Shown here piece after piece: positions 25,765 through 36,270 of a stretch of 64,000 nt of DNA. Source of the DNA: Pedobacter lusitanus (GTDB taxonomy: Bacteria > Bacteroidota > Bacteroidia > Sphingobacteriales > Sphingobacteriaceae); contig NZ_CP157278.1 in the NCBI RefSeq assembly GCF_040026395.1, forward strand, positions 2,666,001-2,730,000, read 5' to 3'. The translations under genes were made by a program, and so were the position numbers. Position 1 is the first letter of the stretch; the number at the start of each line of letters is the position of its first letter. The notes under the pieces are model-generated. The model was given only the letters and a program-made list of their open reading frames with translations, searched no databases and was not told the origin of the DNA.

Positions 25765-27128
25765 TGAGTTTAAATACCCGTATCACCTTCTTATTTGCCA
25801 TTTTATCTGCAATCATTATCTCCTTATTGAGCGGATTTGTCTGGTATTTTGCAAATGAGTTTGCTTTTGAGGATTTCTACAAAAGACTGGAAGCAAGGAT
25901 TAATATTGCCAGTCAGATCAAAGTTGCTACCGGAACTAATACCGCTGAATACCGGGAAGCAAGACAAAAATACCTGGAACGGCTGCCTCAGGAAAATGAA
26001 CATGTTTTCTTAGCCGATAAACCTAATAAGATAGCGTTTGACAAAAGAGTGCATCTGCCTGCCAGCTTTTATAAGAATATTGAATCCGGTCTGATTGCCC
26101 GATACAGAAATGACAATACCTTTTATGCGGGTAAATATTTAAAAGAAGGATCGAATGGTTATATCGTTATTATTTCTGCCAAAGATCCTTATGGATACAG
26201 AGAACTAAAGGATTTACAGCGAATCTTATTTGCAGGTTTCTTTCTTTCTGTTGCTTTGTCCTATTTTGTAGGAAGAAAATTCTCTGATTTTACTTTTAAA
26301 CCGATCAGAGCCTTAATTAAACAGGCAAAAGGAATCAGTGCGGAGAATCTCCATCAGCGCCTGCCACAGATCAAAAGTAATGACGAAATTGCAGAGATAT
26401 CCCAGACCTTTAATGATATGCTGGACAGACTGGAAACTGCATTTGAAACACAGAATAATTTTATCAGCAATGCTTCTCATGAACTTAGAACTCCTTTAAC
26501 GGTAATCAGCGGGGAAGCGGAACTAGCTGTTTTCAGATCTTCGAATGCTGATCCCGAACTTCAGAAATCCATAGCAACTATTCAAACTGAAGCGGAACGG
26601 CTGGAAAACATACTCACCAGTTTACTCAGTTTAGCACAATCCGGGTTTGACGGAGAAAAGCAACGCTGGGAAGAAATACGTCTGGATGAACTGATCTGGG
26701 ATGTAAAAGCATCAATTGACCTGGTGAACCCGGACAACCAGATTCAGATAGATCTTTCCAAACTTCCGGAAAACCCTGAAAGTATTAACCTTCATGGTAA
26801 TTTAAACCTGATTAAGCTTGCAGTAACCAATATTGTAAATAATGCGTGTAAATATTCTGACAACCGCGTTGTTGAACTGGGCTTATCGGTAACCCGTACT
26901 AATATCGTCATCAGTGTAAAGGATCAGGGTATCGGAATTCCGGAAGATGAACTGCAGCATGTATTTGAACCCTTTTTCCGCGCTTCTAACACGACACGCT
27001 ATAATGGTTATGGTGTAGGGCTGCCGCTATCCTTAAATATCATCCGTCTCCATAAGGGTAGTATTGCAATCAAAACCGTTCAGGAATCAGGTACTGAAAT
27101 GAGTATTTTATTACCCCGCTCTCATTAA
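25764..27128 (+). CDS. Sensor histidine kinase
   Basis: A 454-residue inner-membrane kinase. Membrane span 1 at residues about 7-29, a periplasmic sensor region of about 120 residues of no recognised family, span 2 (LFAGFFLSVALSYFVG), HAMP, then HisKA with the phosphorylated His in FISNASHELRTPLTVI. The HATPase part shows NIVNNACKYS, DQGIGIP and GYGVGLPLSLNI. The architecture resembles the CusS/heavy-metal group of the OmpR-coupled kinases, but the ligand cannot be inferred. Confidence 0.95.
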   Translation: MSLNTRITFLFAILSAIIISLLSGFVWYFANEFAFEDFYKRLEARINIASQIKVATGTNTAEYREARQKYLERLPQENEHVFLADKPNKIAFDKRVHLPASFYKNIESGLIARYRNDNTFYAGKYLKEGSNGYIVIISAKDPYGYRELKDLQRILFAGFFLSVALSYFVGRKFSDFTFKPIRALIKQAKGISAENLHQRLPQIKSNDEIAEISQTFNDMLDRLETAFETQNNFISNASHELRTPLTVISGEAELAVFRSSNADPELQKSIATIQTEAERLENILTSLLSLAQSGFDGEKQRWEEIRLDELIWDVKASIDLVNPDNQIQIDLSKLPENPESINLHGNLNLIKLAVTNIVNNACKYSDNRVVELGLSVTRTNIVISVKDQGIGIPEDELQHVFEPFFRASNTTRYNGYGVGLPLSLNIIRLHKGSIAIKTVQESGTEMSILLPRSH

Positions 27129-27163
27129 TCAGCGGCTGTTCTTTTAATGACCTGAACCTTGCA

Positions 27164-27196
27164 ATTCTAATCTCATTCTAATCTCACTCTTATACG
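27164..27196 (+). promoter_or_regulatory. 11-bp direct repeats, probable response-regulator site
   Basis: ATTCTAATCTC occurs twice in direct tandem (27164-27174 and 27175-27185), followed by a third degenerate copy (27186-27196, 6 of 11 matching). Tandem 11-bp repeats are the classical layout of OmpR/PhoB-type regulator sites, and the response-regulator gene lies just upstream. A TACTATTG box (27215-27222, one mismatch to TAnnTTTG) is at the distance expected for an activated promoter of the following operon. Confidence 0.6.
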
Positions 27197-27217
27197 GCTG
27201 CAATCTGCGGGCCGTAC

Positions 27218-27250
27218 TATTGTATCATTAACTTAATCAAAGATACAATA
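27218..27250 (+). promoter_or_regulatory. 9-bp inverted repeat ending at the USP start codon
   Basis: TATTGTATC (27218-27226) and GATACAATA (27242-27250) are perfect reverse complements separated by 15 bases. The right arm includes the A of the ATG. It could be an operator or an mRNA hairpin controlling translation start. Confidence 0.5.
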
Positions 27251-27741
27251 TGAAAACCATTTTAATTCCCACAGATTTCAACGAAGCATCAGTCTATCTT
27301 TCAGAGAATATTTTAAAGAATTTCAAAAATGAATCTGTTAAAATCATTTTCTTTCATGCCTACAAGCTGACAGATTCTATCTCTGATTTATTAATGCTCT
27401 CCAGACGCAGTACGGAATACGGACAAATCCCCGAATCCTTTCACAGAGCCTGTTATGATTTCAAAAAAACTCATCAGGGGAAAATCGCCGCTATCGGAAT
27501 AGAATATTTCTATGGTAGTACAATGGCGGCTTTCAGGAACTTTGCAGAAGCACATGAGGTCGATTTCATCTATTGTCCTGAGGCATACAGTTTCCGTCAG
27601 ATCTCAAAATACAGCATAAATCCTGATGTATTTTTAAATAAATCCGGTATTCCGGTCATCAATACTGTTATGGAAGAAAAACCTGCAGTAAAAACAAACA
27701 CCACCGTTTCTCTGGAGCATGAGAATGCCCAGCTAGTCTAG
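27250..27741 (+). CDS. Universal-stress-protein-like protein
   Basis: A 163-residue protein beginning MKTILIPTDFNEAS, the typical first strand and loop of the USP fold. A later strand (VDFIYCPEAYSFRQ) takes the place of the normal ATP-binding loop, and the GxxGxxxxGSxS nucleotide motif is absent, so it is probably a non-ATP-binding USP. It is followed after 25 bases by the bestrophin gene. The promoter region carries regulator-like repeats, so it may be controlled by the upstream two-component system. Confidence 0.7.
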   Translation: MKTILIPTDFNEASVYLSENILKNFKNESVKIIFFHAYKLTDSISDLLMLSRRSTEYGQIPESFHRACYDFKKTHQGKIAAIGIEYFYGSTMAAFRNFAEAHEVDFIYCPEAYSFRQISKYSINPDVFLNKSGIPVINTVMEEKPAVKTNTTVSLEHENAQLV

Positions 27742-27766
27742 TTAATTACTATTTAAAACACATTAT

Positions 27767-28696
27767 ATGTTATTAAAGAAAAACGTTCCGCTTACCTACA
27801 TCTTTGGCAAAATAGCTAAAGATCTTATTTGGGTAACACTATATGCTGTTGGTATTGTAGTTCTCTATGAAAACTTTCATTTCACCAGGATCTCAATTCC
27901 AATTGCCGTTCCTGCACTTTTAGGTACTGTAATTTCACTTTTACTTGCTTTTCGGTCTAACCAGGCTTATGATCGCTGGTGGGAAGCCCGTATTCTATGG
28001 GGTGCAATTGTAAATGATTCGAGGTCTTTAACAAGACAGATCCTGTACTTTATTGATGATCCATATTATTCAGCAGAAATACAACTATTTAAGGAGCGCT
28101 TTGTCAAAAGACAAATTGCCTGGGCTTATGGGTTAAGTCAGTCACTTAGAAACACCAGCCCTATGCTTGGACTTGATAAGTTTATGAAACCTGATGAACT
28201 GGAATTTATCAGCAGATATAAAAATGTACCGATGTCTATCCTCGAGCTTCATGCCAGGGATATCAAAATGGCAGTAAAAGAGGGATGGATTAATACTTAT
28301 CAGCAGGTACAGATTGATACTACCTTATCAAATCTGTGTGACCGTATGGGTGGTTCTGAGAGAATTAAGAACACTGTATTTCCTGTAACTTACAGTAAGT
28401 ATATCAATATGACGATCTATCTTTTTATTATCATGCTGCCTTTCGGACTGATTGAGTTTTTCGGATATATTGAAGTACCGGTAGTCATTGCCATTGCAGC
28501 AGCCTTTTTATTAATTGAAAAGATGGCCATTCATCTGCAGGATCCTTTTGAAAACAAACCAACGGATACACCGACTACTACTATTTCAAAAACCATAGAG
28601 CGTGATTTATCACAGATGTTGAATGATGCACATTATCATGAAGACAAAATGGCTGCGGAGCCAGTACACAATTCGAAAACCTATTATATATTATAA
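27767..28696 (+). CDS. Bestrophin-family anion channel (UPF0187)
   Basis: A 309-residue membrane protein. Family signatures are FRSNQAYDRWWEARILWGAIVNDSRSLTRQ after the second span, plus hydrophobic segments near the N-terminus (LIWVTLYAVGIVVLYENF, AVPALLGTVISLLLAF) and in the middle (YLFIIMLPFGLIEFFG, VVIAIAAAFLLIE). The C-terminus IHLQDPFENKPTDTP is the conserved end of the bacterial homologues. They form pentameric chloride or cation channels. A strong terminator follows. Confidence 0.92.
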   Translation: MLLKKNVPLTYIFGKIAKDLIWVTLYAVGIVVLYENFHFTRISIPIAVPALLGTVISLLLAFRSNQAYDRWWEARILWGAIVNDSRSLTRQILYFIDDPYYSAEIQLFKERFVKRQIAWAYGLSQSLRNTSPMLGLDKFMKPDELEFISRYKNVPMSILELHARDIKMAVKEGWINTYQQVQIDTTLSNLCDRMGGSERIKNTVFPVTYSKYINMTIYLFIIMLPFGLIEFFGYIEVPVVIAIAAAFLLIEKMAIHLQDPFENKPTDTPTTTISKTIERDLSQMLNDAHYHEDKMAAEPVHNSKTYYIL

Positions 28697-28712
28697 AATA
28701 TAATCAGGTCAT

Positions 28713-28753
28713 AAAAAAAGGAGGTGTCTTTTACAGACACCTCCTTTTTATTT
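28713..28753. terminator. Bidirectional terminator between bestrophin and gyrB
   Basis: The stem AAAGGAGGTGTC / GACACCTCCTTT with a 7-base loop is flanked by A and T runs. It serves the plus-strand bestrophin operon and the minus-strand gyrB gene. Confidence 0.9.
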
Positions 28754-28767
28754 AAACGAAGAAATTC

Positions 28768-30783
<2,016 letters not shown>

Positions 30784-30862
30784 TGTGGATAACTATTTGA
30801 TTTAAAAAGTGTATTAATGACCCAAAAAAAACAAGTTATTTAGGATACTAAATTGGAAATTT

Positions 30863-30870
30863 TATATTTG
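30863..30870 (+). promoter_or_regulatory. Probable -7 element of the OmpH-like gene
   Basis: TATATTTG matches TAnnTTTG and lies 84 bases before the start codon, leaving a leader of about 80 bases. No strong -33 box is seen. Confidence 0.4.
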
Positions 30871-30954
30871 CTAAAATTTACCCCTTCAGTTTAGACCTGA
30901 AACGGGTATTAATGCTGAAAAAGAATTAAAAACCACAAAATAATAATTGCATAA

Positions 30955-31566
30955 ATGAACAGAACATCCTTCAAACTAAGCACACTGGCTACCGCTGTAG
31001 CATTAGTTTCAGTAATGGCTTCATGCCAGAATAAAGACAACAAAACTGCGACTGATACTGCGGTAAAAACTGACGTTGCTGCAACAGCAGTTAAAGCTAA
31101 CGAGCCTATCGTTTATGTAAATTCGGATTCTTTATTAACCAAATACCAGTACTTCAAAGATCTTAAGACTAAATTAGATGCTAAATCTAAAGCTGCTCAA
31201 ACTGATCTTGCTGCTAAAACACAGGCTTTTCAACGTGAGGTTGCACAATATCAGCAAACTCAAAACACTTTACCTGCTGATCAGAGAGCTACAACTGAAC
31301 AAAGATTAGCGCGTAAACAACAGGAATTACAAGCCTATCAGCAAAATGCTGGTGCAGCTTTACAGAATGAGCAAGGTGCAGAACAGGAAAAATTATATAA
31401 CAAAATTGCTGATTACCTGAAAGTATATGCTAAAGGTAAAGGTTACAAAATGGTATTGACTTACCAGAAAGGCAACAGCGCAATTTTATTCGCTGATCCT
31501 TCTCTGGACGTTACAAGTGAAGTTATCACCGGTCTTAACGATGGTTATAAAGCCGACAAAAAATAA
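30955..31566 (+). CDS. OmpH/Skp-family periplasmic chaperone-like lipoprotein
   Basis: A 203-residue exported protein. The signal ends in VMASC, a lipobox, so it should be lipid-anchored. After a Thr/Ala-rich linker, the OmpH domain starts at IVYVNSDSLLTKYQYF (typical strand) and continues with a long Gln/Lys-rich coiled coil (about residues 70-150) and ends in KGYKMVLTYQKGNSAILFAD. By family it helps unfolded outer-membrane proteins cross the periplasm. The lipid anchor differs from soluble E. coli Skp. Confidence 0.88.
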   Translation: MNRTSFKLSTLATAVALVSVMASCQNKDNKTATDTAVKTDVAATAVKANEPIVYVNSDSLLTKYQYFKDLKTKLDAKSKAAQTDLAAKTQAFQREVAQYQQTQNTLPADQRATTEQRLARKQQELQAYQQNAGAALQNEQGAEQEKLYNKIADYLKVYAKGKGYKMVLTYQKGNSAILFADPSLDVTSEVITGLNDGYKADKK

Positions 31567-31581
31567 GCTGTTACAGCGCAT

Positions 31582-31614
31582 AAAAAAGGCCTCCGGAATC
31601 CGGAGGCCTTTTTT
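31582..31614. terminator. Bidirectional terminator between OmpH-like gene and S4 gene
   Basis: The stem GGCCTCCGG / CCGGAGGCC is flanked by A and T runs. It separates convergent genes ending at 31566 and 31617. Confidence 0.9.
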
Positions 31615-31616
31615 AT

Positions 31617-32027
31617 TTAATCATCTTTTTTATCATCTTCGAAAAGGCTGCCCGTCAGATCATCGATTTCCCTGCGGTCTCTCTTGGTTGGCCTGCCCGC
31701 TCCTCTGTCCCGTATTAAAACCGGTGAATGAAACATTGACTTGTAACCCTGAGTCTCTTCAAGGGGAGTAATATCTTTATATTTGGTAACCGCGATCTTC
31801 GACTCTACTCTGGTATACAAGAGCTCAACTACCTCAATTACTTTTTTCTCGATTCCTTTAGATACCTGGTAAACATCACCTGGCTTTACAACTACAGAAG
31901 CCTTCACATTCTGACCATTAAATTTAACGCGGCCAGCTTTACAAGCTTCAGTCGCTAAAGTTCTTGTTTTAAACAATCTTATTGCCCACAAGTATTTATC
32001 TATCCTTAATTTTTCCTGCTCTGCCAT
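31617..32027 (-). CDS. S4-domain RNA-binding protein (Hsp15-like)
   Basis: A 136-residue protein. The S4 domain covers KLRIDKYLWAIRLFKTRTLATEACKAGRVKFNGQNVKAS, the usual HslR/Hsp15 N-terminal motif. The C-terminal tail is charged and Asp/Glu-rich (RDRREIDDLTGSLFEDDKKDD). E. coli Hsp15 recycles 50S subunits that carry blocked nascent chains; a similar ribosome-rescue role is inferred. Divergent from dapD. Confidence 0.88.
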   Translation of the reverse strand: MAEQEKLRIDKYLWAIRLFKTRTLATEACKAGRVKFNGQNVKASVVVKPGDVYQVSKGIEKKVIEVVELLYTRVESKIAVTKYKDITPLEETQGYKSMFHSPVLIRDRGAGRPTKRDRREIDDLTGSLFEDDKKDD

Positions 32028-32104
32028 AAAAAATCAAAAATACATAAGTAAAAGATCGCGCAATACATAAAATTGATTTATTTTGTGAAAAAATAAAATT
32101 GATA

Positions 32105-32923
32105 ATGATAAAAGAGTTGAAAAAGTTAATTGAGGCTGCCTGGGAAGACAGAACTTTATTAGAGTATACTGAATATTGTGAAGCGATCGAGACTGTTGTT
32201 ATGCAACTTGATAAAGGTGAACTCCGTGTTGCAGAACCAATTCTAAATTCATGGGGTATCAATGAATGGATAAAGAAAGCTGTTATCCTTTATTTCCCTA
32301 TCAGAGAAATGAAAGAAATTGAAGTTGGTCCATTTGTATTTCATGATAAAATGAAATTAAAAACCAATTACAAGGAACTAGGTGTAAGAGTTGTTCCTGG
32401 TGCAAGTGCACGTTATGGATCATACTTATGTAAAGGTGTAATTTTAATGCCTTCTTATGTGAACATCGGTGCTTATATAGATGGTGGTACAATGGTTGAT
32501 ACCTGGGCTACCGTGGGTTCTTGTGCACAAATCGGAAAACATGTACACTTAAGTGGTGGTGTTGGTATTGGTGGTGTATTAGAGCCGATTCAGGCTGCTC
32601 CGGTTATCATTGAAGACGATTGTTTCATTGGTTCAAGAGCTATCGTAGTAGAAGGTGTTCGTGTAGAACGTGAGGCCGTTTTAGGTGCAAACGTAGTATT
32701 AACAGCTTCAACTAAGATTATTGACGTTACAGGAAGCAGTCCTGTTGAATATAAAGGTATTGTTCCGGCAAGATCAGTAGTGATTCCAGGAAGTTATACT
32801 AAAAAATTCCCTGCAGGTGAATATCAGGTTCCATGTGCACTGATCATCGGAAAACGTAAAGAGTCTACAGATAAAAAGACTTCACTCAATGATGCATTAA
32901 GAGAAAATAACGTAGCAGTTTAA
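32105..32923 (+). CDS. dapD: Tetrahydrodipicolinate N-succinyltransferase
   Basis: A 272-residue acyltransferase with a left-handed beta helix. It succinylates tetrahydrodipicolinate in the lysine/diaminopimelate pathway, which supplies cell-wall DAP. I use ATG 32105, not the TTG six bases earlier. Visible signatures are GARVVPGASARYGSYL-like GVRVVPGASARYG, YVNIGAYIDGGTMVDTWATVGSCAQIGK, GGVLEPIQAAPVIIEDDCFIGSRAIVVEGV and the C-terminal VPCALIIGKR. The stop overlaps the start of the glycosyltransferase (TAATG). Confidence 0.96.
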   Translation: MIKELKKLIEAAWEDRTLLEYTEYCEAIETVVMQLDKGELRVAEPILNSWGINEWIKKAVILYFPIREMKEIEVGPFVFHDKMKLKTNYKELGVRVVPGASARYGSYLCKGVILMPSYVNIGAYIDGGTMVDTWATVGSCAQIGKHVHLSGGVGIGGVLEPIQAAPVIIEDDCFIGSRAIVVEGVRVEREAVLGANVVLTASTKIIDVTGSSPVEYKGIVPARSVVIPGSYTKKFPAGEYQVPCALIIGKRKESTDKKTSLNDALRENNVAV

Positions 32924-34059
32924 TGAATATTGGTTTTGACGGAAAAAGGGCGGCTAATAATCTGACCGGTTTAGGTAATTACAGCAGATCTCTTGTTTTA
33001 CAGTTATCAGAATTTTTCCCTCAAAACCAATACTTTGTTTACAGTCCAAAGGTCAAAAACACCGGACAGATTTCTTCTTTTTTTAAACGGAAGAATATTC
33101 ATCTTGCACTGCCTGAAAAATCATCTCCGTCCATCTTATGGAGAACTTTCGGGATCAAAAAGCAATTAAAAAAGGACAACATTGCAATTTACCATGGATT
33201 AAGTAATGAAATCCCGGTTGGGATGCCTTCTTCTATTCAAACGGTAGTCACAATGCATGACCTTATTTTTCTGCGTTATCCTCAATATTATAAGTTCATA
33301 GACCGTACTATTTACAACTTCAAAAGTAAATATGCCTGTAAAAATGCAGATCATATTATTGCGATCAGTGAACAGACAAAAAATGATATTATTGAGTTTT
33401 ATCATATTGATCCTTCTAAAATTGAAGTCATTTATCAAACCTGTGACGACTCTTTCAAACAGCTTATTGGTCAGGATTTTAAAGATAGTGTACGCAAAAA
33501 ATATAATCTCCCTGAAAAATACCTGCTGAATGTAGGGACTATCGAACCCAGAAAGAACTTATTAACCCTGGTACAAGCATTACCAGCAATCGACCCTGAA
33601 TTTAAGTTAGTGGTAGTTGGTAAAAAACAAGCTTATGCAAAAAAAGTAATAGCAGAGATTGAAAACCTCGGAATGAGCGAAAGAGTCATTTTTCTGAAAG
33701 ATATTCCATTCTCTGATCTCCCTTCTATCTACCAGTTAGCAACAGTATTCGTTTATCCATCTTTTTATGAAGGATTTGGTATCCCGGTTATTGAAGCTCT
33801 TTACGGTAAAATTCCGGTTGTCTCTGCCACAGGTTCCTGCCTGGAAGAAGCTGGTGGTCCTCATAGTCTGTATGTAAATCCACATGATGCATCTGCGCTG
33901 GCAAATGCGGTAAACACCATTTTAAGAGATCAGGATCTGGCCGCCAAAATGAAAGAAGAAGGGTTAATATACGCACAGAAATTCAATACTTCAATATTAG
34001 CCCGTCAACTGATGGATTCTTACAGCAACATGATCTCCCACGGTCAAGAAAAGCTTTAA
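32923..34059 (+). CDS. Family-4 glycosyltransferase
   Basis: A 378-residue GT-B enzyme of glycosyltransferase family 4. N-terminal GFDGKRAANNLTGLGNYSR, middle YLLNVGTIEPRKNLLTLVQAL, and the nucleotide-sugar site VFVYPSFYEGFGIPVIEALYGKIPVVSA with the EGFGxPxxE motif. It has no membrane span. Substrates are unknown; a surface polysaccharide or glycolipid role is usual. The one-base overlap with dapD suggests co-translation, but other polysaccharide genes are absent. Confidence 0.9.
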   Translation: MNIGFDGKRAANNLTGLGNYSRSLVLQLSEFFPQNQYFVYSPKVKNTGQISSFFKRKNIHLALPEKSSPSILWRTFGIKKQLKKDNIAIYHGLSNEIPVGMPSSIQTVVTMHDLIFLRYPQYYKFIDRTIYNFKSKYACKNADHIIAISEQTKNDIIEFYHIDPSKIEVIYQTCDDSFKQLIGQDFKDSVRKKYNLPEKYLLNVGTIEPRKNLLTLVQALPAIDPEFKLVVVGKKQAYAKKVIAEIENLGMSERVIFLKDIPFSDLPSIYQLATVFVYPSFYEGFGIPVIEALYGKIPVVSATGSCLEEAGGPHSLYVNPHDASALANAVNTILRDQDLAAKMKEEGLIYAQKFNTSILARQLMDSYSNMISHGQEKL

Positions 34060-34088
34060 TAACAAAGATTATTTAATAAATTTACATC

Positions 34089-34655
34089 ATGCTAAAAACG
34101 GAAATTGACAAGGCATTAACCGTCTTGAAAAATGGAGGCGTAATCCTCTATCCTACTGATACAGTCTGGGGTTTAGGATGTGATGCAACGAACGAGGCTG
34201 CAGTTGAAAAAATCAATACCATTAAAGGGCGCTCATCTGATAAAAGTTTTATTATTCTTTTGGATAATGATTCAAAAATACAAAGTTATATAAATGAAGT
34301 ACCTGAGGTAGCTTATGATCTGATTGAATATGCAGAACATCCATTAACCATTATCTTTTCAGGGGCAAAAAACCTGGCTAAAAATGTGATTAATGCCGAT
34401 GGAAGCGTAGGTATAAGAGTGATCAGACATGATTTTGTCCAGCAATTACTACAACGTTTCAGAAAACCAATAGTCTCTACATCCGCAAACCTGTCCGGAC
34501 AACCGACACCAGTTTTTTTTGATGAAATAGATGAAGAAATTAAAACGGCCGTAGACTATGTGGTAGACTGGGAGCAGGAACTCAGAATTAAGAAAAAACC
34601 TTCAACCATTATGAAATTAAGTCCATCTGGTCAATTTTCCTTCATTAGAAAGTAA
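34089..34655 (+). CDS. tsaC: Threonylcarbamoyl-AMP synthase (YrdC/Sua5 domain)
   Basis: A 188-residue protein of the YrdC domain family, which makes threonylcarbamoyl-AMP for the t6A modification of ANN-decoding tRNAs. Motifs are GGVILYPTDTVWGLGCDA, the KGRSSDKSF segment (K/R binding to substrates) and VSTSANLSGQ. The length fits the short TsaC type, without the Sua5 C-terminal domain. A second YrdC-type paralogue (YciO) exists in many bacteria and cannot be ruled out. tRNA-processing genes cca and miaA follow. Confidence 0.85.
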   Translation: MLKTEIDKALTVLKNGGVILYPTDTVWGLGCDATNEAAVEKINTIKGRSSDKSFIILLDNDSKIQSYINEVPEVAYDLIEYAEHPLTIIFSGAKNLAKNVINADGSVGIRVIRHDFVQQLLQRFRKPIVSTSANLSGQPTPVFFDEIDEEIKTAVDYVVDWEQELRIKKKPSTIMKLSPSGQFSFIRK

Positions 34656-34672
34656 GTTTTACTACTTTTGCA

Positions 34673-34680
34673 GATTCAAT
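34673..34680 (+). promoter_or_regulatory. Probable -7 element of the cca gene
   Basis: TACTTTTG matches TAnnTTTG. A transcript from it would begin at about 34686-34690, right at the ATG of the small leader ORF 34690-34719. Confidence 0.45.
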
Positions 34681-34689
34681 AAAATCATC

Positions 34690-34719
34690 ATGAGCCTACA
34701 AGCTCAAAACAACATATAA
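34690..34719 (+). CDS. Possible 9-residue leader ORF before cca
   Basis: ATG at 34690 opens MSLQAQNNI and TAA ends it at 34719, just 3 bases before the GTG start of cca. With the predicted transcription start at the ATG, it would be a leaderless mini-ORF, and terminating ribosomes could re-initiate at the GTG. Only position supports it; no sequence conservation can be judged here. Confidence 0.3.
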   Translation: MSLQAQNNI

Positions 34720-34722
34720 TTA

Positions 34723-36138
34723 GTGAAAAAAAATCTAGAACATCCAGTTTTTAAAGTGCTGGCTGGCATTGCCGATGAAAATCATATCGAAGCCTATGTG
34801 ATTGGTGGATACGTACGGGATATTTTTCTGAAAAGACCATCAAAGGATATTGATGTAGTGGTTTTAGGGAATGGGATTGAATTTGCTGAATTAGCCGGAA
34901 AACATTTAAAAAGCAAAGTAACTGTTTTTAAAAACTTCGGTACGGCTATGTTAAAATACCGGGATCTTGAACTTGAATTCGTCGGAGCCAGAAAAGAATC
35001 CTACCGTGCTGATTCCCGTAAACCTATTGTAGAAAACGGAACTATTAAAGATGATCAGCTGAGAAGAGATTTCACTATCAATGCGCTGGCTATTTCACTA
35101 AACAAAGAAAACTTTGGTCAGCTGGTTGATCCGTTTAACGGTGTTGAAGACCTGAATAACAAATTAATACGTACCCCACTGGATGCAGAGATCACTTTCT
35201 CAGACGATCCATTACGGATGATGCGTGCTATCCGCTTTGCTACTCAGCTGAATTTCAAAATTGATGAGCAGGCACTCGCTGCCATTGCAAAACAAAAAGA
35301 AAGAATCAGTATTGTTTCCAAAGAAAGAGTCACTGATGAATTAAATAAAATTATACTCTCTCCTGTTCCTTCCATAGGTTTTAAATATTTATTCGATACA
35401 GGTCTTCTGCACATTATATTTCCACAAATGGCTAATTTATTTGGCGTGGAAGTAATCAATGGAAAGGGGCACAAAGATAATTTTTATCATACCCTGCAGG
35501 TCCTTGATAATATCTGTGAAGTAACAGAAGACCTTTGGTTACGCTGGGCAGCCATATTACATGATATAGCTAAACCGCCAACCAAGCGTTTTGAAGAAAA
35601 TCATGGCTGGACTTTTCATGGTCATGAAGATAAGGGTGCAAGAATGGTTCCGCAGATCTTTGCACAGCTGAAACTACCGTTGAACGAGAAAATGAAGTTT
35701 GTTCAAAAACTTGTTCAGTTGCATTTGCGTCCTATCGTACTTGCACAGGAAGTCGTTACTGATTCTGCTGTAAGAAGAGTTTTATTTGATGCTGGTGAAG
35801 ATATTGAGAGTCTGATGTTACTTTGCAACGCAGATGTCACCACTAAAAATGAATATAAAATAAAGAAATACCGTAATAACTTCGAGCTGGTTAAGCAAAA
35901 GCTTAAAGATGTGGAAGAGCGGGACAAAATAAGAAACTGGCAACCTCCAGTTTCAGGAAATGATATCATGGAAGTATTTGGCCTTGCTGCCGGTAAAGAG
36001 GTAGGTATGATCAAAAACGCAATTCGTGAAGCAATTCTGGAAGGCGAAATAACAAATTCACCTGATGAAGCGTTAGCATTTATGCTGCGTAAGGGAAAAG
36101 AGTTTGGACTAACCCCCGTAACAAAAGAACCTAAATAA
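34723..36138 (+). CDS. cca: CCA tRNA nucleotidyltransferase with HD domain
   Basis: A 471-residue enzyme that adds or repairs the 3' CCA end of tRNA. The start is GTG; no in-frame ATG is available before the first conserved motif. Class II nucleotidyltransferase signatures are YVIGGYVRDIFLKRPSKDIDVVV (GGxxRD, DxD), RRDFTINALAISL and DDPLRMMRAIRFATQLNF. The HD domain (WAAILHDIAKPPTK) follows in the second half, suggesting phosphohydrolase activity. Whether it adds CCA or only A, with a partner enzyme, is not decided by sequence alone. Confidence 0.92.
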   Translation: MKKNLEHPVFKVLAGIADENHIEAYVIGGYVRDIFLKRPSKDIDVVVLGNGIEFAELAGKHLKSKVTVFKNFGTAMLKYRDLELEFVGARKESYRADSRKPIVENGTIKDDQLRRDFTINALAISLNKENFGQLVDPFNGVEDLNNKLIRTPLDAEITFSDDPLRMMRAIRFATQLNFKIDEQALAAIAKQKERISIVSKERVTDELNKIILSPVPSIGFKYLFDTGLLHIIFPQMANLFGVEVINGKGHKDNFYHTLQVLDNICEVTEDLWLRWAAILHDIAKPPTKRFEENHGWTFHGHEDKGARMVPQIFAQLKLPLNEKMKFVQKLVQLHLRPIVLAQEVVTDSAVRRVLFDAGEDIESLMLLCNADVTTKNEYKIKKYRNNFELVKQKLKDVEERDKIRNWQPPVSGNDIMEVFGLAAGKEVGMIKNAIREAILEGEITNSPDEALAFMLRKGKEFGLTPVTKEPK

Positions 36139-36199
36139 ACAATGTTACCACTGCTGAGCTAATTCGCAGAATTACAGCTCATAGTGGCGTCATATCTCA

Positions 36200-36240
36200 T
36201 AAAATAAAATATATTCAAATGAAAACCATATTTTATTTTA
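36200..36240 (+). terminator. AT-only inverted repeat after cca, possible weak terminator
   Basis: TAAAATAAAATAT (36200-36212) and ATATTTTATTTTA (36228-36240) are perfect complements over 13 bases with a 15-base loop. Just upstream (36149-36188) lies a second, nested hairpin region containing CCACT...AGTGG and GAGCT...AGCTC. A stem without GC is a poor intrinsic terminator; it may instead act as a 3' stabiliser. Confidence 0.4.
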
Positions 36241-36270
36241 TAATTTTATACTATTAGAAATACAGCTCAA

